A program made the position numbers and the translations under genes. Positions 22,433 through 30,764 of a stretch of DNA of 37,753 nt are shown one piece after another. Below the pieces are notes generated by a model. The model worked only from the letters and a program-made list of their open reading frames with translations, searched no databases and was not told the origin of the DNA. The stretch's first letter is position 1. Each line of letters starts with the position of its first letter. Source of the stretch: an uncultured Collinsella sp. (GTDB lineage: Bacteria; Actinomycetota; Coriobacteriia; Coriobacteriales; Coriobacteriaceae); contig CAADTZ010000053.1 of NCBI GenBank assembly GCA_900752015.1, positions 1 to 37,753 on the forward strand, written 5' to 3'.

Positions 22433-24292
22433 CTACTCCTCGCCCTCGAGCTTTTCGCTCGCCTCGAGCCACGCCATCTCCAGCTCGTCCATGGCGGCGT
22501 GAGCCTCGTCGATCTTTCCCTGCTGCTCGCCGAGCGCCGTGTAGTTGGTGGGATCGACTTGGGCCATTGCTGCCTCGGCCTCCTCAACGCGGGCGCGCTG
22601 CGTCTCCATCTTGCGCTCGAGCGAACTCACCTCGCGGCGGAGCTTCTGGCGCTCGGCGTTGGACAGGCCGTTGGGCTGACCGCTCGACTTGGGCTTTTCG
22701 GCCGCAGCTGCCGCGGCACCGGTGTCAAACGTGCCGGTCTTGGCGCTCGGCGCGCCCACGGGCTCGCCCTCGGCGGTAGCGTTGCACAGGCGAAGGTACT
22801 GGTCCACGCCACCGGGCATATGCGTCAGGTGGCCGTCGAGCAGTGCCCACTGTTGGTCGGTCACGCGCTCCATCAAAAAGCGATCGTGCGTCACCAGGAT
22901 CAGCGTGCCGGGCCAGCCGTCCAGCAGGTCCTCGACAATCGCGAGCATGTCGGTATCCAGGTCGTTGCCCGGCTCGTCCAGGATGAGCACGTTGGGCTCG
23001 TCCAGAATCGTCAGCAACAGCGACAGGCGACGGCGCTGGCCGCCCGAAAGATCGCCGATGCGGCTCCAGAGCTGCTGCGTCGTAAAGCCCAGACGCTCGC
23101 AGAGCTTCTCGGGCGAAGTCTCCTTGCCGTCGATGACGTAGTACTTCTTATAGTTGCCGAGCACCTCGCGGATCGTGTCGCCCATGTAGGGTTCGAGCTC
23201 CTCGAGCTGCTGCGACAGCACGCCAAAGCGCACCGTCTGGCCAATCTTCACACGGCCGCGCGTGGGCTCAATCTTGCCCTGGATCACATCGAGCAGCGTC
23301 GACTTGCCGGCGCCGTTCTCGCCCAAAAGACCATAGCGGTCGCCCGCACCGATGAGCCAGGTCACATCGGAGAGCACCTGCTTGGGCGCACCATCGGTAT
23401 CCGCATAGCCGGCGTCCACGTCGACCACGTCGATAACCTGCTTGCCCAGGCGGCTCACGGCGAGACGCTTGAGCTCCAACTCGTCACGCACGGGCGGTAC
23501 GTCGGCGATGAGTTCGCGAGCGGCATCCACGCGAAACTTGGGCTTAGTGGAGCGCGCCTGGGCACCACGGCTCAACCACGCGAGCTCCTTGCGCGCCATG
23601 TTGCGACGGCGCTCCTCGGTAACCGCAGCCATGCGGTCGCGCTCTACGCGCTGAAGGATATATGCGGAGTAACCGCCCTCGAAGGGATCGACCTGGCCGT
23701 CGTGGACCTCCCACATGCTGGTGCAGACCTCGTCCAAGAACCAGCGGTCGTGCGTGACCACGAGCATGGCGCCCTGGCCGCGCTGCCAGCGGGCCTTTAG
23801 GTGACGCGCGAGCCAGTTGATGGTGCGCATGTCCAGGTGGTTGGTAGGCTCGTCGAGCATAAGCACGTCGTAATCGCCGATTAGCAGGCGCGCGAGGTCC
23901 ACGCGACGGCGCTGGCCGCCCGAAAGCTCGCCCACCGTGCCCTCCCAGGGCACATCGCTAATAAGGCCGGCCAGGATCTGACGCGTGCGCGGGCTCGAGG
24001 CCCACTCATACTCGGGCGTGTCGCCCACGACGGCATGATGCACGGTGTCGGTATCGACCAGGTTGTCCTTTTGGCCGAGCAATCCGATCGTGGTGTCGCG
24101 GCGGTGCGTCACGCGGCCGTCGTCGGGCTCCAGCGTGCCGGCGAGCACGCTCAGCAGCGTCGACTTGCCGTCGCCGTTTTTACCGACGATACCAATACGG
24201 TCGCCCTCGTCCACGCCGAGCGTCACGTTATCGAAAATATGCTTGGTGGGAAACTCTAGGCTGACGGAATCGCATCCCAAAAGAATCGCCAT
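22433..24292 (-). CDS. ABC-F family ATP-binding protein (Uup-like, with C-terminal coiled coil)
   Basis: A 619-residue protein with two ABC cassettes and no membrane domain. ATG 24292 is favoured since AAGGAG lies 8 bases upstream; nine upstream codons are unlikely. Cassette 1 has Walker A GKNGDGKST (37-45), LSGGQRRRVDLARLL and LDEPTNHLD. Cassette 2 has GENGAGKST, LSGGQRRRLSLLLT and LDEPGNDLD. The linker between them is typical of ribosome-binding ABC-F proteins. The last 70 residues are a charged coiled coil like Uup. These proteins act on stalled ribosomes or DNA branch structures; antibiotic resistance is a possible but unsupported role here. Confidence 0.93.
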   Translation of the reverse strand: MAILLGCDSVSLEFPTKHIFDNVTLGVDEGDRIGIVGKNGDGKSTLLSVLAGTLEPDDGRVTHRRDTTIGLLGQKDNLVDTDTVHHAVVGDTPEYEWASSPRTRQILAGLISDVPWEGTVGELSGGQRRRVDLARLLIGDYDVLMLDEPTNHLDMRTINWLARHLKARWQRGQGAMLVVTHDRWFLDEVCTSMWEVHDGQVDPFEGGYSAYILQRVERDRMAAVTEERRRNMARKELAWLSRGAQARSTKPKFRVDAARELIADVPPVRDELELKRLAVSRLGKQVIDVVDVDAGYADTDGAPKQVLSDVTWLIGAGDRYGLLGENGAGKSTLLDVIQGKIEPTRGRVKIGQTVRFGVLSQQLEELEPYMGDTIREVLGNYKKYYVIDGKETSPEKLCERLGFTTQQLWSRIGDLSGGQRRRLSLLLTILDEPNVLILDEPGNDLDTDMLAIVEDLLDGWPGTLILVTHDRFLMERVTDQQWALLDGHLTHMPGGVDQYLRLCNATAEGEPVGAPSAKTGTFDTGAAAAAAEKPKSSGQPNGLSNAERQKLRREVSSLERKMETQRARVEEAEAAMAQVDPTNYTALGEQQGKIDEAHAAMDELEMAWLEASEKLEGEE

Positions 24293-24352
24293 ATGCCCTG
24301 CTCCTTCGTAGATATTCAACGTTGTCCATGATAGCAGCGAGCCTCACCCCAA

Positions 24353-24387
24353 ACCACCACGAAGGTGCCTGTCCCCTTTGTGGTGGT
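24353..24387. repeat. 35-bp palindrome of the GGACAGGCACC family, copy 2
   Basis: ACCACCACGAAGG (24353-24365) pairs with 24375-24387 with one mismatch. Relative to the copy at 11715-11749 it is inverted and differs at one of 35 bases, which is too close to be chance. Confidence 0.85.
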
Positions 24388-24404
24388 CGTTTCGGTCGCA
24401 GAGC

Positions 24405-24441
24405 AAAAAGGCGGGCCATCTCCCGCAAGAGATGACCCGCC
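24405..24441 (-). terminator. Terminator after pstB
   Basis: GGCGGGCCATCTC (24410-24422) pairs with 24429-24441 with one wobble around a 6-base loop; read on the minus strand, it is followed by TTTTT. It ends the pst operon about 55 bases after the pstB stop, so no phoU is co-transcribed. Confidence 0.92.
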
Positions 24442-24497
24442 TCTCCAATCAGTCCCGCGGCAACCGTGGCCGCCGCGGGCCTCAAGCATGTCCCGGA

Positions 24498-25370
24498 CTA
24501 GGAGAACATGCCGGTGAGGTAATCATTCAGCCGCTTATCCTTGGGCCGTTGAAAAATCTCGTCGGTCTCGTCGTACTCGACCATATCGCCCATGTAGAAG
24601 AACGCCGTGCGGTTGGACACACGCGACGCCTGTTCCATGTTGTGCGTCACGATGACGATGGCGCGGTCGGCAACGATCGACGACATCAGGTCCTCGATCG
24701 CCAGCGTCGAGATGGGGTCGAGCGCCGAGCAGGGCTCGTCAAACAGGATCACGTCGGGATTGAGCGCCAGCGTGCGCGCGATGCACAGGCGCTGCTGCTG
24801 GCCGCCCGAAAGCGCGTAAGCGCTCTTGTCGAGCTTGTCCTTGACCTCGTCCCACAGTGCCGCGCCGCGCAGACTCTCCTCGACCATACGATCAAGCTCG
24901 TCACGGTCGGTAATGCCGTGACGCTTGGGCGCAAACGTGATGTTGTCGCGAATGGACTTGCGGAACGGGTTGGGCTGCTGGAACACCATGCCAATGGAGC
25001 GGCGCAGCTCGTAGGTGTTCTCGGTCTTGGTATTCACGTTGCGCCCGCGGTAGTTGATCTCGCCCTCCACGCGGCAGCCGCGAATCTCGCGATTCATAAG
25101 GTTGAGGCTACGCAAGAAGGTCGACTTACCGCAGCCCGAAGGCCCGATGAGCGCCGTGATCTCGCCCTTGTGAAAGTCGAGCGACGTATTGTGCAGGGCA
25201 TGGTGGTCGCCATAGTACACGTTGACGTCCTTGGTGGAGAGCACGACCTCGTCGCTCACGGCCTTGCCGCTCACGCGCACGCGCTTCTCGCTCTCCCCCA
25301 CGCTCGACAGGAAGTCCTGGGTCTCGGACGATGCCGCTTCGGTTGCGGGCGTTGCATTCATCTCGCTCAT
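24498..25370 (-). CDS. pstB: Phosphate ABC transporter ATP-binding protein PstB
   Basis: A 290-residue ATPase of the high-affinity phosphate importer. Walker A GPSGCGKST is at 76-84, the Q-loop in FQQPNPF at 130-136, the signature LSGGQQQR at 187-194, Walker B VILFDEP at 207-213 and the switch histidine in IVTHNM. These match PstB closely, including the NPF after the Q-loop. About 45 extra residues at the N-terminus are low-complexity and polar, so translation might begin further in; ATG 25370 overlaps the pstA stop (ATGA), supporting coupling. It is the last gene of pstS-pstC-pstA-pstB. Confidence 0.97.
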   Translation of the reverse strand: MSEMNATPATEAASSETQDFLSSVGESEKRVRVSGKAVSDEVVLSTKDVNVYYGDHHALHNTSLDFHKGEITALIGPSGCGKSTFLRSLNLMNREIRGCRVEGEINYRGRNVNTKTENTYELRRSIGMVFQQPNPFRKSIRDNITFAPKRHGITDRDELDRMVEESLRGAALWDEVKDKLDKSAYALSGGQQQRLCIARTLALNPDVILFDEPCSALDPISTLAIEDLMSSIVADRAIVIVTHNMEQASRVSNRTAFFYMGDMVEYDETDEIFQRPKDKRLNDYLTGMFS

Positions 25371-26293
25371 TCGGCCGTCATCCTTCTTGCCAGTTGCTTG
25401 CCCACGATACGGGCGACTACGTTAAACAGCAGCACGCAAATCATCAGCAGCGCCGCGGTGCCCCAAACAATCTGCTGGGCCTCGGGGCTGCCCTCGCCAT
25501 AGATCTTGTAGATGTGCACGGCGAGCGACTCGCCGGGACGGAACACGTTCCAAGCGCAGGTGGGGCTCGACAGGTTAAAGCTCAAGAAGTTCAGGCGAAC
25601 CGGCGAGCTCATACCCGAGGTAAAAAGCAGTGCTGCGGCCTCGCCAAACACGCGACCGGCCGAAAGCACGATGCCCGTCACGATGGCAGGCATGGCCTCG
25701 GGGATCAGGATGTGCAGCGTGGCCTCCCAGCGAGTGAGGCCCATGGCCAGGCACGCATCGCGCTGGGCCTGCGGCACGTCCTCGAGCGCCTGCTGGATCA
25801 CGCGCACCAGGATGGGGATGTTGAACATGGTGAGCGCGACAGCGCCGGAGATGATGGAGTACTTCCAGCCCAGCTGCACCGAGAACACCAGAAAACCGAA
25901 CATGCCGACGACGATGGAAGGCAGCGAGGACAACGTCTCGATGGCGGTGGAGGCGATGTCGCGGATGGGTCCGTCCGGCGCGTACTCAACCAAAAAGACC
26001 GCTCCGCCCAGGCTGATGGGCACCGAGATGATCAGGGTGATCAGCAGCAGGTAGAACGAGTCGAACAGCTGGTAGAGCACGCCGCCCTGCGTTCCGTTGG
26101 CGCGCGACGGCTCCGTGAGAAAGCCCGGCTGGAACAGCGTCGAGATGCCCTCGAACAGGATATAGGCCACCATGGAGACGACGATGAGCATGACGATGGC
26201 GACGATCGCCGTCAACACGCCCGTGGCGAAGCGGTCCTGCTTTTGGACACGCCCGAGCCTCGCCTCGTCGATGTGGATACGCGTGCTAGCCAC
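25367..26293 (-). CDS. pstA: Phosphate ABC transporter permease PstA
   Basis: A 308-residue membrane permease starting at GTG 26293, which overlaps the pstC stop codon by 8 bases. About six helices follow an N-terminal charged stretch. The permease loop is visible as LGLTRWEATLHILIPEAMPAIVTGIVLSAGRVFGEAAALL (in part EAMPAIVTG), the surface that docks on PstB. LPSIVVGMFGF near 120 is a PstA hallmark. It forms the membrane channel with PstC. The C-terminus overlaps the pstB start. Confidence 0.95.
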   Translation of the reverse strand: MASTRIHIDEARLGRVQKQDRFATGVLTAIVAIVMLIVVSMVAYILFEGISTLFQPGFLTEPSRANGTQGGVLYQLFDSFYLLLITLIISVPISLGGAVFLVEYAPDGPIRDIASTAIETLSSLPSIVVGMFGFLVFSVQLGWKYSIISGAVALTMFNIPILVRVIQQALEDVPQAQRDACLAMGLTRWEATLHILIPEAMPAIVTGIVLSAGRVFGEAAALLFTSGMSSPVRLNFLSFNLSSPTCAWNVFRPGESLAVHIYKIYGEGSPEAQQIVWGTAALLMICVLLFNVVARIVGKQLARRMTAE

Positions 26294-27194
26294 GAGCCTT
26301 CGCCCCCTTGCGGCCGATAAGGTGGATGATCAGGATGAAGATGAGACTCATGCCCATCAGCAGCAGGCCGAGCGCCCACAGAACATCGTCTTGGGCCGAG
26401 CCCTCGGCATAGACTGCCATGGACGTGGTGAGCGTGGTGGTGATGGTCGAAGCCGGCGACAGCAGCGACGTCGGCATGGCCTCGATGCCGCCGATGACCA
26501 TGCGCACGGCGAGCGTCTCGCCAAAGGCGCGGGTCATGCCCAAGATAACCGCGGTCATGAGCGACGGCATGGCGGACTTGAGCACCACGTGCCAGATGGT
26601 CTGCCAGCGGGTGTAGCCCAGCGCGAGCGAGCCCTGGCGGTAGCCGTCGGGCACGGCGCGCAGGCCATCGACCGAAAGCGTGGTCATCGTCGGCAGAATC
26701 ATGACCGCCAGCACGATGGCGCCGGGCAAGATGCCCAGGCCCGTGCTCACATGGAAAACGCTCTTCATAAGACCGACGACCACGTGAAAACCGATCAGGC
26801 CAAAGACGACCGAGGGGATGCCGGTCAAAAGCTCATTGAGCGGCTGAAAGATCTTAGAGCCAAACTTAGGGCTAATCTCGACCGCAAAGATGGCAGAGCC
26901 GATGGCGATGGGCAGCGCAATAAGCGTGGAGAGCACCATGACCGCAAACGAGGTGACGATCAGGGGCAGGGCGCCGGTATAGGGCAGGCCGTTTTCGGCT
27001 GTGTTGGCCAGGTCCCACTTGGTGCCGGTGAAAAACTCGACGACCGAGACGCCGTCCTTGACAAAAGCCGAGAGGCCCTTTTGGGCGACCATAAAGATGA
27101 GCGCGGCAACGACAAGCGTCACGAGCGCTACGCACGCGCCCGTGACGCCCAGGCCCACGTTCTCAAGGTCGCGCTTTGGCAGCTGTTTTGCCAT
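26286..27194 (-). CDS. pstC: Phosphate ABC transporter permease PstC
   Basis: A 302-residue membrane permease from ATG 27194 with GGAAAGG 6 bases upstream. It has six predicted helices, ELLTGIPSVVFGLIGFH in the middle as the PstC signature, and LGYTRWQTIWHVVLKSAMP as the ATPase-docking loop. VEFFTGTKWD near residue 52 is another PstC landmark. With PstA it makes the phosphate channel in the cytoplasmic membrane. It follows pstS after 24 bases. Confidence 0.95.
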   Translation of the reverse strand: MAKQLPKRDLENVGLGVTGACVALVTLVVAALIFMVAQKGLSAFVKDGVSVVEFFTGTKWDLANTAENGLPYTGALPLIVTSFAVMVLSTLIALPIAIGSAIFAVEISPKFGSKIFQPLNELLTGIPSVVFGLIGFHVVVGLMKSVFHVSTGLGILPGAIVLAVMILPTMTTLSVDGLRAVPDGYRQGSLALGYTRWQTIWHVVLKSAMPSLMTAVILGMTRAFGETLAVRMVIGGIEAMPTSLLSPASTITTTLTTSMAVYAEGSAQDDVLWALGLLLMGMSLIFILIIHLIGRKGAKARG

Positions 27195-27218
27195 TGCAAA
27201 CCTTTCCGGGGCGATTAC

Positions 27219-28160
27219 TTATTTAGCAGAGACCTTGCCGCTGGCGTCCTTGACGACCTTCATGGCAGAGACGGGGATGAAGCCCTGCTCCTCGACGAGC
27301 TTGCCCTGGACGTCGTCGGAAAGCATGAACTCCAGGAAGGCCTTGGTGGCCTCGTCGGCGTCCTTGGAGCAGTACATGTGCTCGGTAGCCCAGATCTTGA
27401 AGGAGTCATCAGTGACATTCTTGCTCTTGGGCTCGACGCCCTCGACCTTGATGGCGTTGAACTTGGAGTCATCGAAGTGCGAGAAGTCAAGGTAGGAGAT
27501 GGCGTTATCGGTGCTGCCCATCTGAGTCTGGACGTCGCCGGACTTGTCGAGCTCGGCGTCGCCCTTAAAGTCGACGGCCTCGTCGCCAAAGACGGCGGCC
27601 TCGAAGGTGGCGCGGGTGCCGGAGCCGGCCTTGCGGTTGAGGACGACGATGGTGGCGTCGTCGCCGCCGACCTCCTTCCAGTTGGTGATCTGGCCAGAGA
27701 AGATGCCCTTGAGCTGCTCGAGGGACAGGTCGTCGACCGTCACGTTCTTGGAGACGACGGGACCCATGCCCACGACGGCAACCTCGTGGTCGACGAGGTT
27801 CTTGACCTGGTCGGCCTCGAGCTTGGTCTCGGCGAAGACGTCGGAGTTACCGATGGTGACGGTGCCTGCGGCGACAGCGGTCAGACCCTTGCCCGAACCG
27901 TTGCCCGAGCCGGAAACGGAGACGTCCGGGTTGGCATCCATGAACTTCTCGGCAGCAGCCTCGACGAGAGCCTGGAACGAGGAGGCACCGTCGTAGGTCA
28001 CCTCGCCGGAGACGGACTCGGCAGTAGCAGCGGCGCTACCCTTGTCGGCGGCGTCGGATGCGCCGGAGCCGCCGCAACCAACGAGACCGAGACCGACGAT
28101 GCTGGCAAAACCACCAGCGAGGCCGAGGAACTGACGACGAGAATAAGCCTGATCGAGCAT
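27219..28160 (-). CDS. pstS: Phosphate-binding lipoprotein PstS with a Tat-like signal
   Basis: A 313-residue substrate-binding protein. I choose ATG 28160 (AAAGGAAG upstream) over a longer frame. The signal peptide has a twin-arginine motif SRRQFLGLAG at 7-16 and a lipobox ending LVGC with Cys29, so it is probably exported by Tat and lipid-anchored outside the membrane. YDGASSFQALVEAAAEKF, NGSGKGLTAVAAGTV and RKAGSGTRATFEAAV are the phosphate-contact loops of PstS. It captures phosphate for PstCAB. It is first in the operon and has a probable Pho box upstream. Confidence 0.96.
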   Translation of the reverse strand: MLDQAYSRRQFLGLAGGFASIVGLGLVGCGGSGASDAADKGSAAATAESVSGEVTYDGASSFQALVEAAAEKFMDANPDVSVSGSGNGSGKGLTAVAAGTVTIGNSDVFAETKLEADQVKNLVDHEVAVVGMGPVVSKNVTVDDLSLEQLKGIFSGQITNWKEVGGDDATIVVLNRKAGSGTRATFEAAVFGDEAVDFKGDAELDKSGDVQTQMGSTDNAISYLDFSHFDDSKFNAIKVEGVEPKSKNVTDDSFKIWATEHMYCSKDADEATKAFLEFMLSDDVQGKLVEEQGFIPVSAMKVVKDASGKVSAK

Positions 28161-28301
28161 GATCTTCCTTTCGTACATGCGACTCGCGGGCACCCTGCCC
28201 GCTTTGCTTTTTGGAAAGATACGACCCCGACCGGGCAGCACCCGCGCCAACTGCGGTTTTTTACGGGCATCTGATAGACCCTTACCGCAAGCGCAGCACG
28301 G

Positions 28302-28323
28302 CCTTTACAAACGAATAACAAAC
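28302..28323 (-). promoter_or_regulatory. Candidate Pho box upstream of pstS
   Basis: Read leftward, GTTTGTTATTC is followed directly by GTTTGTAAAGG, two 11-base direct repeats sharing GTTTGT. Tandem 11-bp units are the usual layout of PhoP/PhoB sites in actinobacteria. It is about 140 bases before the start codon, so the mRNA leader would be long. No PhoP gene is in the window. Confidence 0.45.
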
Positions 28324-28364
28324 CCGGCATTTAGCGTGGCGCGCCTTTTACACCAATAAAAACA

Positions 28365-28433
28365 AAGTTGCGGTGAAATAGTTCCTGCTTGGCCATCAAA
28401 TGGCCCATTCTAGGAACTATTCCACCGCAACTT
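28365..28433. repeat. 69-bp palindrome with TTGCGGTGGAATAG-type arms, copy 1
   Basis: Outer arms 28365-28386 and 28412-28433 pair at 21 of 22 positions. A second perfect stem, GGCCAT-CAA-ATGGCC (28391-28405), fills the loop. On the minus strand the arm is followed by TTTGTTTTTATT, so here it can end the PepV transcript. A sister copy lies at 31639-31705. Confidence 0.85.
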
Positions 28434-28454
28434 AGATTGGGAAACCGCGAGACC

Positions 28455-29891
28455 TTAAAGCTCTAATTCATTCAAACGGAGGATCGCAACAATATAGATC
28501 TTGAGCGCCTGCTTGAGCTGTTCCTCGTTGGCGCACTCGTTGGGGCCGTGCATCTGGCCGCCCCACGAGGGCAGCTCCAGGCCGGTCTCCTCGGGGCCAA
28601 ACGAGACGGCGCGGGCAAAGTTGCGCGCGTACGTGCCGCCGCCCATGGCAAAGGGTTCAGCATGCTTGCCCGTAAACTCGTTATAGGTATCGATAAGCGC
28701 CTTCACGGCCGGATCGTCGGCAGACACCGAGAACGGCACCTTCGCGCGACCCAGCTGGCACGTCACGCCAAAACGGCCCACGAGCGGGTCGAGCTGCTCG
28801 CGGATGGTATCGGCACTGGTGCTATCGGGGAAGCGCACGTCGATGACCTGCTCAATATGGCCATCCGCCACGCGGATGACGCCAGCGTTGCAGGTAAGCG
28901 GGCCAAACGCCGGACTCGTCGCATCGATACCCAGGCCGCGACCATAGGCATCCGCATGCACAAAGGCCAGGAACTTGACGAACTCGTGCTCGGCAGGCGT
29001 CAGCAGGCGCTCATCGCGTGCACCAAACGCGTCCTCGGCCTCGCGCAGATACGCCACGATCAGGCCGACGGCGTTGATGGTGCCCTCAGGCATCGAAGCG
29101 TGGCCGCCAATACCGTGGGCGAAAATCTGCGCATGCCCGTTATCAAGCGCCGTGATCTCCAGGCGGTCGACGTTCTCAACGGGCGCCGGCAGCTCATCGG
29201 CGGCAATCGCAAGCTCGCAGATGGACTGCGACGGAATGGCATTGCTCGCCTCGGAGCCGCTCCACGACACGATGCGCCCGCCGTCGATCTTGGGGCTCAC
29301 GAACGTCGCCCCAAACTGGCCCTTCTCGGCATTGCAGACCGGGAACTCGGCATCAGGCGTAAACAGAAAGTCTGGGTTGGGGTAGTTCTCCAGATAATGG
29401 TGAACGTCGGACATGCCCACTTCCTCATCGCAGCCCAGCAGCGCGCGGAAGGTGTAGCGCGGAACAATGCCGTGCTTGAGCAAGTAGGCGCCGGCGTAGA
29501 GTGACAATACCGCCGGGCCCTTGTCGTCAATCACGCCGCGACCGAGCAGCCAGCCCTCGCGGCGCTCCATGGTGAACGGGTCGGTGTTCCAGCCAGGGCC
29601 GGCGGGAACCACGTCCACGTGGCAGATAGTCGCGAGCTGTTTGTCGCCGCGGCCCGGGATATCGGCGATTCCCACATAGCCCTCGTCGTCGCTCGTCTGA
29701 TAGCCGAGCTTCTGCGCGATGCCGAGCGCGCAATCGAGCGCGTCACGGACCGGGCGGCCAAACGGCGCGCCGGGCTCCGCATCGGCAGAAACTGCCACGG
29801 ACGGATAACTCACCAGCTGCTCGATATCGGCGACGACATCCTCCCAGACCTCATCGACATACTCGGCAACGCTCTGCTCCACCTGATTCAT
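28455..29891 (-). CDS. pepV: M20 family dipeptidase, PepV/Sapep type
   Basis: A 478-residue zinc peptidase from ATG 29891, with AAGGAGG 7 bases upstream. ICHVDVVPAGPGW near 90-100 has the first metal His and catalytic Asp, GRGVIDDKGP near 118-127 the bridging Asp, LLGCDEEVGMSD near 150-160 the general base Glu, and TPDAEFP another metal ligand. Near the C-terminus FAMGGGTYARNF and MHGPNE carry the substrate-binding and last metal residues, as in PepV. The large lid insertion of PepV is present by length. It cleaves dipeptides in the cytosol, including those with beta-alanine or D-residues in relatives. Confidence 0.93.
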   Translation of the reverse strand: MNQVEQSVAEYVDEVWEDVVADIEQLVSYPSVAVSADAEPGAPFGRPVRDALDCALGIAQKLGYQTSDDEGYVGIADIPGRGDKQLATICHVDVVPAGPGWNTDPFTMERREGWLLGRGVIDDKGPAVLSLYAGAYLLKHGIVPRYTFRALLGCDEEVGMSDVHHYLENYPNPDFLFTPDAEFPVCNAEKGQFGATFVSPKIDGGRIVSWSGSEASNAIPSQSICELAIAADELPAPVENVDRLEITALDNGHAQIFAHGIGGHASMPEGTINAVGLIVAYLREAEDAFGARDERLLTPAEHEFVKFLAFVHADAYGRGLGIDATSPAFGPLTCNAGVIRVADGHIEQVIDVRFPDSTSADTIREQLDPLVGRFGVTCQLGRAKVPFSVSADDPAVKALIDTYNEFTGKHAEPFAMGGGTYARNFARAVSFGPEETGLELPSWGGQMHGPNECANEEQLKQALKIYIVAILRLNELEL

Positions 29892-29945
29892 GGACGACCT
29901 CCTTACCAATGAGCGGCGAGCGTGCCCGCCCCTCACATCAAATAC

Positions 29946-30614
29946 TTATATAGCGAAAAGTTTAGCAAGCTCGGCCACCGAGTGCACCACTGCATCGGCA
30001 CCCGCCGCCTCGTGCTCGCCCGGCGCCGCCGCGCCCGAATAGATACCAATGCACGGCACGCTCATCGCGTGCGCGCCCTCGACGTCGTTAAAGCGATCGC
30101 CGATCATCACGGCATCGCCCGCGGCCGCACCCAAGGCCGCCAACGCGTCGCGGACCGAATCGGCCTTGGTCTCGCGCCCCTGCGGCGGATTCATGCCAAC
30201 CACCGCCTCAAACTGAGAAAGTCCCAGCTCTCCCACCATGTCAACGCACTTTGCCTCCATGCGCGACGTCGCCACGGCTAAGCGCTTGTCCTGGGCGACC
30301 AACCCATCCAGCAGCTCGGGGATCCCGTCAAACACGGGATACTCCTCCGGTCCCAGCTCGTCAAAAAAGGCGCGGTACTCGTCGGCCACCACAAGCGACT
30401 CCTCGCGGGAGAAGCCATAAAAGTCGTGAAAACTCTTCCACAGGGGCGGCCCGATCATGCGACGCAGGTCACCCATCTGCGCCTCCGAAAACCCGCGTGC
30501 AGCCAGCGTCTTGCGCGTCGAGGTCATCACCGCCCGACCCGTATCGGCCACCGTGCCATCAAAATCAAACAGCACGACCGGCCGCTTGCATATCTCCAGC
30601 GCCTCCATCGGCAT
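29946..30614 (-). CDS. HAD-IA family phosphatase (phosphoglycolate phosphatase/PGP-like)
   Basis: A 222-residue HAD hydrolase. ATG 30614 is chosen (GGGGAAGAGGG upstream); ATG 30608 is a close alternative, while a longer frame is unlikely. VVLFDFDGTVADTGRAV near the start is motif I, AVATSRME near 110 motif II, and the segment with ETKADSVRDAL followed by AVMIGDRFNDVEGAHA gives motifs III and IV. The helical C1 cap between motif I and II is of the Gph type. Possible substrates include phosphoglycolate, beta-phosphoglucose or nucleotides. It is divergent from the degV gene. Confidence 0.92.
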   Translation of the reverse strand: MPMEALEICKRPVVLFDFDGTVADTGRAVMTSTRKTLAARGFSEAQMGDLRRMIGPPLWKSFHDFYGFSREESLVVADEYRAFFDELGPEEYPVFDGIPELLDGLVAQDKRLAVATSRMEAKCVDMVGELGLSQFEAVVGMNPPQGRETKADSVRDALAALGAAAGDAVMIGDRFNDVEGAHAMSVPCIGIYSGAAAPGEHEAAGADAVVHSVAELAKLFAI

Positions 30615-30702
30615 CCCTCTTCCCCAGTTGACGATTTCCACACCGACACTTCAAACTGTTGACTATTCAACAATTGAACCTAGAAATGTGGAACGACTCC
30701 AC

Positions 30703-30708
30703 TATACT
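30703..30708 (+). promoter_or_regulatory. -10 element of the degV gene
   Basis: TATACT lies 56 bases before the degV start codon and has no clear -35 at 17 bases. A small palindrome TTCAA-CAA-TTGAA (30666-30678) and a GTGGA/TCCAC hairpin lie in front of it, possible regulatory sites for this divergent region. Confidence 0.4.
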
Positions 30709-30764
30709 TGTCGCACTTTGCTCTCAGAAGGCGGCGCCGTCGCGCCCCAACGAAAGGTGCAATT

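Noticed and set aside
21488..23800. A 770-codon open frame on the plus strand
   Set aside because: It runs antisense through the HAD and ABC-F genes, which have complete family motifs. Long antisense frames are common in GC-rich DNA.
11715..24387. Composite transposon bounded by the two 35-bp palindromes
   Set aside because: The segment between them holds ordinary chromosomal genes and no transposase; the palindromes are better read as dispersed repeats.
26172..28274. A 700-codon open frame on the plus strand
   Set aside because: It is antisense to pstA, pstC and pstS, whose motifs and overlapping stops and starts are clear.
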